The position numbers and the translations under genes are program-made. From Metellina segmentata (Eukaryota > Arthropoda > Arachnida > Araneae > Tetragnathidae): a stretch of 64,000 nt of DNA. The stretch spans positions 92,525,978 to 92,589,977 of the forward strand of contig OX375873.1 in the NCBI GenBank assembly GCA_947359465.1, read 5' to 3'. Numbering within the stretch: the stretch's first letter is position 1; every line of letters begins with the position of its first letter. Below, piece by piece: positions 57,675-64,000 of the stretch. Under the pieces are notes generated by a model. That model did no database searches, was not told where the DNA came from, and worked only from the letters and a program-made list of their open reading frames with translations.

Positions 57675-57706
57675 ACCTCGTCGAGAAAACGACCTACCTG
57701 GAGGTG
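57595..57706 (+). mobile_element. palindrome-rich MITE remnant, copy H
   Basis: TAACTCTCCAAGAATTATTT, AAGATCTGGCAAGTTTTTAT, TGACGAGACACCTCGTCGAG and the end CTACCTGGAGGTGGTATTAG. The left part also occurs in the first unit of the 117-bp duplication. Confidence 0.45.
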
Positions 57707-57729
57707 GTATTAGAAAAATCGCACCCCTG

Positions 57730-58085
57730 CAAAAAAAGTGACGCAACACAAAATTTCAGATTTTGAGAAACATCAACTTAAGGGATACTATAAAACTCAT
57801 ATTGAAACAGTATAAGCTTCTTTTAAATTTCAGGTAAGTATTTATGGTGATAATTTCCATTATATTCTATAGAATAGTAATAAAACAAGCTGGGGCACCT
57901 CATACCTATTTGTCAATGACATAACATCAAAATTTTTATTTTTTGACTTGTGTCAATTTGCTTGCCGGAGTGCGAAATGTTTCGAACAAAAAATATTTTG
58001 AAATAAACGACTTCGCGGACATGCCATGAATTCTTATGTCACTGGTAATTATGTCATTTTTATGTCAATGGTGAAAAATATAGAG
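57730..58085 (-). repeat. interspersed repeat containing MITE family 2, copy 3
   Basis: Inverse of the repeat at 50725-51065: AAAAAAAGTGACGCAACAC at the left, TATTCTATAGAATAGTAATA inside, and GTGTCAATTTGCTTGCCGGA at about 57952-57969. The flank that follows (TGCGAAATGTTTCGAACAAA, GACATGCCATGAATTCTTAT, TTTATGTCAATGGTGAAAAA) is shared with copy 2. Confidence 0.72.
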
Positions 58086-58140
58086 TGAGTTTGCAAGAAA
58101 TGATTTGGGTTCATCTGTTATTGTTTTAAAAGATAGGGAG

Positions 58141-58354
58141 GGTGGAACTGTCGTTCACGGTAAGAACGCGATTTGTCGCCAAGTATGATAACCTTCACCT
58201 TTGGCGGTTTTTCTTCACATCTGCCGTTTTTGTTATGGCAAACCTATCTGTAAAATTTCTCGCACTCCACGCTCTGAATGGTATTTTTTGCGTTGTTTCA
58301 TTGGAGACAAAAATTAGTTGGCGACAAACGTCTTAACGTGAAAGACAACTCCAT
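58141..58354 (+). mobile_element. MITE family 3, copy 2
   Basis: GGTGGAACTGTCGTTCACGG and AAGAACGCGATTTGTCGCC at the left, GGCGACAAACGTCTTAACGT and GAAAGACAACTCCAT at the right. The interior TTCTTCACATCTG(C/A)CG and TTTTTGTTATGGCAA match copy 1. It carries about 20 bp of extra or different centre sequence. Confidence 0.8.
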
Positions 58355-58359
58355 CGATA

Positions 58360-61300
58360 GAGTGTTCCAAATATCGCCTACTCTAACTATTTCTCTGTAT
58401 CTCAGCCCCCTGGGTTGGGAAATCAAGCTGGACATTGAGTGAATTTCACTAGGAACTATTATCCTTTGGTTTCCAGAGATCGTTAGCCACCTTTACTTAC
58501 ATCAGTTTAAGTTAACTAGTAAAACTTTAAAAAGAGAATTTTCAAAAGTGGGTTCTTATTACTACCCCTGTTCATATTACCACCCACCAGGGGAAATTAG
58601 GAGCTACAGTTAAACAAGAAACAAGAGTTGCTAGTAGAGCATACATACCTTTAGTATTTACTATATTTTCAAGTCATATGAACGAAATTATGCTTTGAAA
58701 GCAGTTACCTGTGCATTTCCTGAATTGATTGAAGACAAAAAATACGTTGATCAGAGCCTCAAATAATTCAGATGCAATATTGTTGTTGATATAACTGATA
58801 GGAAACTTATCGGTGACGCTACGGATGGCAAACTCTTGACCATAAAGGTAACTACATAAACTCATAGATGTCGCGCATAGTAGCTTGCAAACACGAGTAG
58901 GCGATATTAAGCACAGGGGCAATATTTGGAACACCTACCCTACTAGGATCATACCGTCAGACCACGAGTGCATAACACAATTGATTTAGTTTGGTCAAAC
59001 TTCGTTTGTGATTCTTTTAAAACCTGACGATGCGTGATTACTGCCCGTGATATCGATATCCGTGTTTTTTATATTTCGTATCTCGTTTCGCTCGTAACAT
59101 CACACAACCAAACAAAACAACTAGAAACCCCGCATTCTCCTGACATCACACAACCAATCAGAACTTTAATAGTCACGCAAACGCAGGTCTTACCATTTTA
59201 TGCAATACAATTCTTTATCAAAGTGGTGAATCATAGGGTTCTAACTAAAACAAACCCAGGTTGTATTAATTTAAAGAAAATATGCATTCAAGCCTGAGTG
59301 GAAAGTAAAGTTATCATCGTGTCATTTAAAAATATTTCTCTTTTTCATTTTCTGAATATTTCCTGAATATTTCTGAATCATCATTCTGAAACTTCAAATT
59401 CCGTTCATACTATAATACATATTCATGTATCATACATATCGTTATAACCACTTTTGATCTCTAGAGATGGCACAATCTCTAGTGTTCATAAACTTACTTT
59501 TGATGAATTTGGGTAAAATGTAATGTAACTCATATTGTATGAAAAATATTAAGTTTTTTTTTACATCAGATGTGCCAAAGCACTCAACTTTTTGTTGTTA
59601 ACATTAAAACGGTATTTAAAATATGGATAATCAAAAATATTGAATACATAACCAAACACAATGTACTGCACTGCATATGTTTAGTTTAGTTTTGTTACCA
59701 GTAATATCAAGAAGTATTTCTAAATTGCTGTTTAAAAATTTGTGGCATTTTATTTTAGCCACACGCACACATTTCTACATTCAAATACCACAGAAGACTT
59801 AATCGGCTTAGTGTAGAAACTAATTTACTGACAAAAAAGTTTACAACATAGCAGATTAATAACGCCACTAGTTTTTAGCTAAAAATAAAACTATAAATAT
59901 TTTGATAACCTCTCTCTCTTTTATTGTCATTCAGGCCGAATACAATATAGCAATTTATTTCTAATCATGAAAATATTTATTTAGCTTCAAAAATGCCTAT
60001 TATATAAATGTCAGTTAATGAGTTTTGGCTAGAGTCTGACAATATATGTTACTTAACACAGCTATAGTTTTGCGCTATTCTTAATTTCTTATTCAGTTTT
60101 TGCAGGGCACCAAAGAATGCCAGTATTCCTGCTGAAACTCACAATTTGAACCAAAATTATTCATTTTAAAACCAATATGCACTTGAAATAGATAAAGTTC
60201 AATAACAAGAACCAAATCTTAATTAAAATGCAAAATCAATTACAGGCAGCACGAAATCGAGTCGGAACGCGACACAACCACAAGCCATTCCTAAAAGCCA
60301 AGGCAAATACATTACGCAGGGGGAAAAAACGCAAACACCACTCTGTTCAAATTAAAATAACAAGAGCATCGACAAAAACCAACACAATCTCGAAAGACTC
60401 GGACGCATAAAAACTCATAATTAGAGAGAAAGAGACACGGTTCGCACAAAAGAGACTCGGAATTTTCCAAAGAAAAAAAAAAGAAGAACCCAAATGCAAT
60501 ATTAAGAGGCTTAGAGGCTGATTCTCTTACGGATTTAAGTGTCACTGGAACGAAATTAACAATCCCGGAGCCTTGTTTTCACTCCGGTTTGGAACGAACA
60601 CGATTAAAAATATACACAAGGAGATTATTCACACACACGTACACACTCGTTGCAATTAAATGTCAGTCGCTCCCCCCATGTGAAAGAACATTTGTTTGTA
60701 AGGCATTCGGAACGTTTTAATTAAAACCCGATTTTAATTCTTTTCAGCCGTCGCATTAATTAAGTCATATTTGAAAAGGAGTTCCTTGTCGGGGAGACTC
60801 CCCCCCCCCTCCCGTTCCTTTTTGTCTGGGACATGCCCCTTATCGACATTCTTATTGATGACTAGAGCATGACTGCAAGAGGCGGTATAATGAGTTATAC
60901 CTTCTCGGAGAATTAGGAATTTTAAAATTCATACTCTGAGCTCGGTTTGCCTCGAAACGTCGAACGATGAAATTAATCGTAATCGTCAGAAGATTCAGAC
61001 AATTGCCGTTTCAGATGCTGCCAATGGTGGAAGAAAAGGAGCTAAGCTCATTACTTGTAGAATGGGGGTGAGGAATCTTGAATTAGTCAACATTTGAAGG
61101 CCCGAGTTAATAAAGTTCTTGGTTATTGGGCTTTCGGGGACTCAGTGTATTGTTTACATATTTAGGATGCTTTTTTAATTGATGTCAGCTTTTGTGAGAC
61201 CGTAATGCTTATTAATGCTTTGTTGCGTTCGGCTTAGCGGAGACTTTGAAATTCTTTTGTGCTGTGATTTGAAGATGGGAATTTGGGCTCATTGGAATAG

Positions 61301-62880
61301 AGTGTTGTGTTTATGTCGTTTTCGATTACTCTTGCCGTGGTCATTTAATCTAGGAATGCAGTTCTAATTGATGGCAGACGACTAAGCTGTTTTGTTCTTT
61401 CACAGCACTGTCTCTTATTAGGATTCCTTTGTGAAAGGGATTATAGTTTTCGAATGATGGAGTGAGAAAAGGGTCTCCAATCGATCTTAATTTTAAATGA
61501 TGATGAGGCAATGACTAGTTTTGGTAATTTCACACATCGGGGAAAATAGACAAATGTTATGACTAAAATATAAAAGTAACATGCATACATTAACACACAG
61601 TTAATTGGCAAGACAGACAACGTCAAGTGATGGATTTAAGTAATGATAATTTCCTTAATGATTTCGCCAAGCACAATACATACAAGGCGTCAAGTAATGG
61701 ACATACACAAGAAATGTTTTACACAACACAAAACAATCAACGCGTCAAGTAATGGAGCTTTACAAGGTAAGTTTTATGTAATACAGAGAGAAATACACTC
61801 GGGGTTAAGTTGCTTAAATCAAACCTGCACCACCTACAACTAGCGCAGTGTGCAAACTCACTGATCCATCACGACCACGCCGTATTATGCTATGGAGAAA
61901 GAATAAGAGTAACTCTGTTGGTAGAAGGTTATAACCCAAGTAACAATTTAACATTTTGCAGAAGAATAGCTGACAATTTTATACATGATTGTCAGACAAG
62001 GAGCTTCTATTTCACCTGACAAACTCCACAGCGATTTCCGCTTTCAATTCACCTATTGTTCTTCTCCGCTTTTTATTAAAAAATTTTTCTCCGCAAGTTC
62101 TCGCAATAAAAGCATTCAAGAAATAACAACTTTTGAGAGAACTCTATTGCTCCCAATATATTATTGTCTGCGGAAGAAGTGCCATGAACATCAAAATATC
62201 GGCCGATCGCCCTTCTTCGGGAGTATCACCCTTTCTCGAAAATGAAAGAACGTGTCCGATAAAGTTGGGGAAGATTACCAAGATGGTTTTGACCAAAGGA
62301 AAATATAACTTACTGCGAGAAAAGAGAAATAATACTGCGAGAAGTATCAGCGCCATTTTTTTCTTTTTCCCTTTTTTTCCGTTGCCAGATTTCAATTCCC
62401 ATCGGAAGTGGTGTAATATTTCTCGCTTTGCGAGCTTTTGAAAGGAAGGGAAGAGAAGAAAAAGAGTGTTCGAAATAAGGGCCCCGAAATATAAAAGTGG
62501 GAGTTTTCATCTTCTACTGAAGAACTTCTCACCTTTTCGGTGAATGTGGGATATTTTCTCTCGCGTACGCTGTTTTTTTTTCTATTTTGCTCCCGAAAGT
62601 TTTTTAGAATCTCTTTCGGTTATTCTCCATCGAGAAAATGTCATATGATAGAGCAAAAAATGTCACTCAGTCGCGATTGCCTCTGAGAAAGGAATCAAAA
62701 TGCGCCTCGAGTTCCCCCTAAAAATCGGTAGCAGATGATTACAAATCCAAGGGAAATGAAATGAAATTGGCGCAAGTAGATCTTAATATATCCTTCGCCG
62801 TAGGATTATCAGTGGAGACATTCTTCTCTCATGCACTCAAGGAATGCAGCACCAATTTCTTTTTAAAAATCACTCACCTA
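58360..62880. other. intergenic stretch, no supported gene
   Basis: Mostly AT-rich. Between about 60530-61400 and 62010-62720 it is less AT-rich with C/T-rich tracts and a C10 run near 60803, resembling the islands at 9.6, 28.5, 36.5 and 44.3 kb. Overlapping short frames at 61643-62441 show no domain. ATATAAAAGTGGG near 62490 resembles a TATA box, but no gene follows that I can see. Confidence 0.4.
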
Positions 62881-62887
62881 CATTTCA

Positions 62888-63172
62888 GCGAATAACCAGA
62901 GGGTTACGAGTTCGAGACCTTAACAAAGATCCTCTTGTACGCGGAGGCTGATGACTTCAAATTTGTTGCAGTCTTAGATGTCCTCACATTCACATGTTAA
63001 GAAAGTTTGGACTGTGAGGTATTAACTCAAGTGTTGAACACGCCATCTTGACCGTGGTTCAATATTACGAGGTGTTGTTCTCGAATCTTTCCCTCCGAGT
63101 TGGATCCAGGATCATCGCCAATAGCCCGTTCTGTCACCTCAGTGTGACTTTAATTAAAATACTTACCTACTG
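62888..63172 (+). mobile_element. tRNA-SINE, near full length, diverged
   Basis: Head remnant AATAACCAGAGGGTTACGAG then TTCGAGACC, body AGATGTCCTCACATTCACAT, CGAGGTGTTGTTCTCGAATC, ATCGCCAATAGCCCGTTCTG, and tail TTAATTAAAATACTTACCTA. Confidence 0.72.
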
Positions 63173-63587
63173 CTTCCTTATTTGGTTTAAAATGTCATGA
63201 ATCTAAGATGATATGTACAACAGATATATAAATCTAATGGTAGGTTAATTATGATATATTTCGTTGAATTCAGGAAGCAGAAGGAATTTTACTGACCGCA
63301 CTCAGTGTTTATGACCTTTAATTCAACAGAATCTGGGTTCAAATACTTGACGACGAACATATCTTCAGTGTTTTGGTATCCAATTGAAGTCGTAGGTCCC
63401 GATATCATTAGACATCCTGTAGAATGAAACGAAGTTGTTGACAATCCAATAACATATGATTCATTACTTTCGTTTGTCCAATCTCTTTTTGTGATTACAT
63501 CACCCCATAGCCATCAGTACAACGTATCTGAATAAAGTTTTCTGTACCTTCGGGTATGAAATTAGTGTTTTTATAATAATCGTATTA

Positions 63588-64000
63588 CACTCATGTCCAT
63601 AAATTAAGGATAATACCAGCTCCGGCAAATTAAGGTTCAGAAACAAAACAAACGTGACTTATTCATAAAGCCCATTTATTAAACAAAAGATAAAGAACTA
63701 AAAAGATGGTGTATGTATGATACCTACAAAAAATATCGACCTTACAAAAATTTAACATGACATGGTTGGTATGATGGTTAATACATTGTATATCTCCCAG
63801 ACGATAAAATACAGTCCCTACAACGCCTAGGCATGCTAAGGATAAAATTATTGAGCTGATCTTGGGGAAGATCATTCCACTCAGGAAGCAATGCTCTCCG
63901 AAGTTCCGGTACACATGTAGGAGGTGGTTGACGGGCTGCATCTTGTCGGCCAAGCATGCACATGCTCTATCGGATTCAAGTCAGGTGAGAATGCTGGCAA
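63588..64000 (-). mobile_element. Tc1-like element, cut by the window edge
   Basis: The left terminal repeat CACTCATGTCCATAAATTAA starts at 63588 after TA (63586-63587). The element runs off the right edge, so its length and other end are unknown. Confidence 0.85.
63778..64000 (-). pseudogene. Tc1-type transposase C-terminus (partial, cut by window)
   Basis: The reverse strand from 64000 reads LPAFSPDLNPIEHVHAWPTR, with the catalytic Glu in PIEH. A frame change then leads into CVPELRRALLPEWNDLPQDQ and LNNFILSMPRRCRDCILSSG, the usual Tc1 C-terminus. The normal PIEH.WD..GRR region appears shortened here. Whether the rest of the gene is intact lies outside the window. Confidence 0.8.

Noticed and set aside
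62481..62530. TATA-like ATATAAAAGTGGG considered as a promoter
   Set aside because: No exon or coding pattern follows within the next kilobase, and AT-rich sequence gives many such matches.

Overview
The window looks like AT-rich, repeat-dense nuclear DNA from an arthropod. The reasons are spliced exons with GT/AG borders separated by introns up to 14.4 kb, tRNA-derived SINEs, many decayed Tc1/mariner-type transposons flanked by TA, MITEs and TA/CT microsatellites. There is no sign of bacterial gene organisation, and I cannot fix the species (a spider or an insect would fit).

The only host gene I can support is the 3' half of a zona pellucida (ZP) domain membrane protein on the + strand. Five exons (653-807, 2737-2815, 3374-3527, 6876-8028, 22466-22770) join in frame with matching intron phases. 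They encode the ZP-C half of the domain, an RKKR furin-type cleavage site, a long Asn/Ser/Arg-rich linker of about 360 residues, one membrane span and a short basic cytoplasmic tail. The ZP-N half and signal peptide must lie upstream of base 1.

The introns and the roughly 41 kb downstream are filled with mobile DNA. There are at least ten Tc1-like elements or fragments, of which five are bounded by recognisable terminal inverted repeats, mostly with TA duplications. All are coding-defective by reading: stops, frameshifts, a deletion or lost DDE residues. There is also a broken, apparently inverted element of another transposase-like family (about 38.7-40.3 kb), three families of small inverted-repeat elements, a 1.73 kb foldback element carrying ten 109-bp tandem units, and a main tRNA-SINE family with about a dozen copies plus two or three other tRNA-headed SINEs.

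The most interesting structures are: a SINE whose 5' part, with about 20 bp of host flank, was amplified into five near-identical 235-bp tandem units (14.0-15.25 kb); the foldback element with an internal minisatellite seeded from its own inverted repeat (55.2-56.9 kb); a MITE family built from GACGAGATATCTCGTC palindromes; a roughly 500-bp triplication dated by a later SINE insertion (28.7-30.6 kb); and a long hairpin fused to a Tc1 end (34.3 kb). I found no CRISPR array, tRNA or rRNA gene, or gene system that I would call new.
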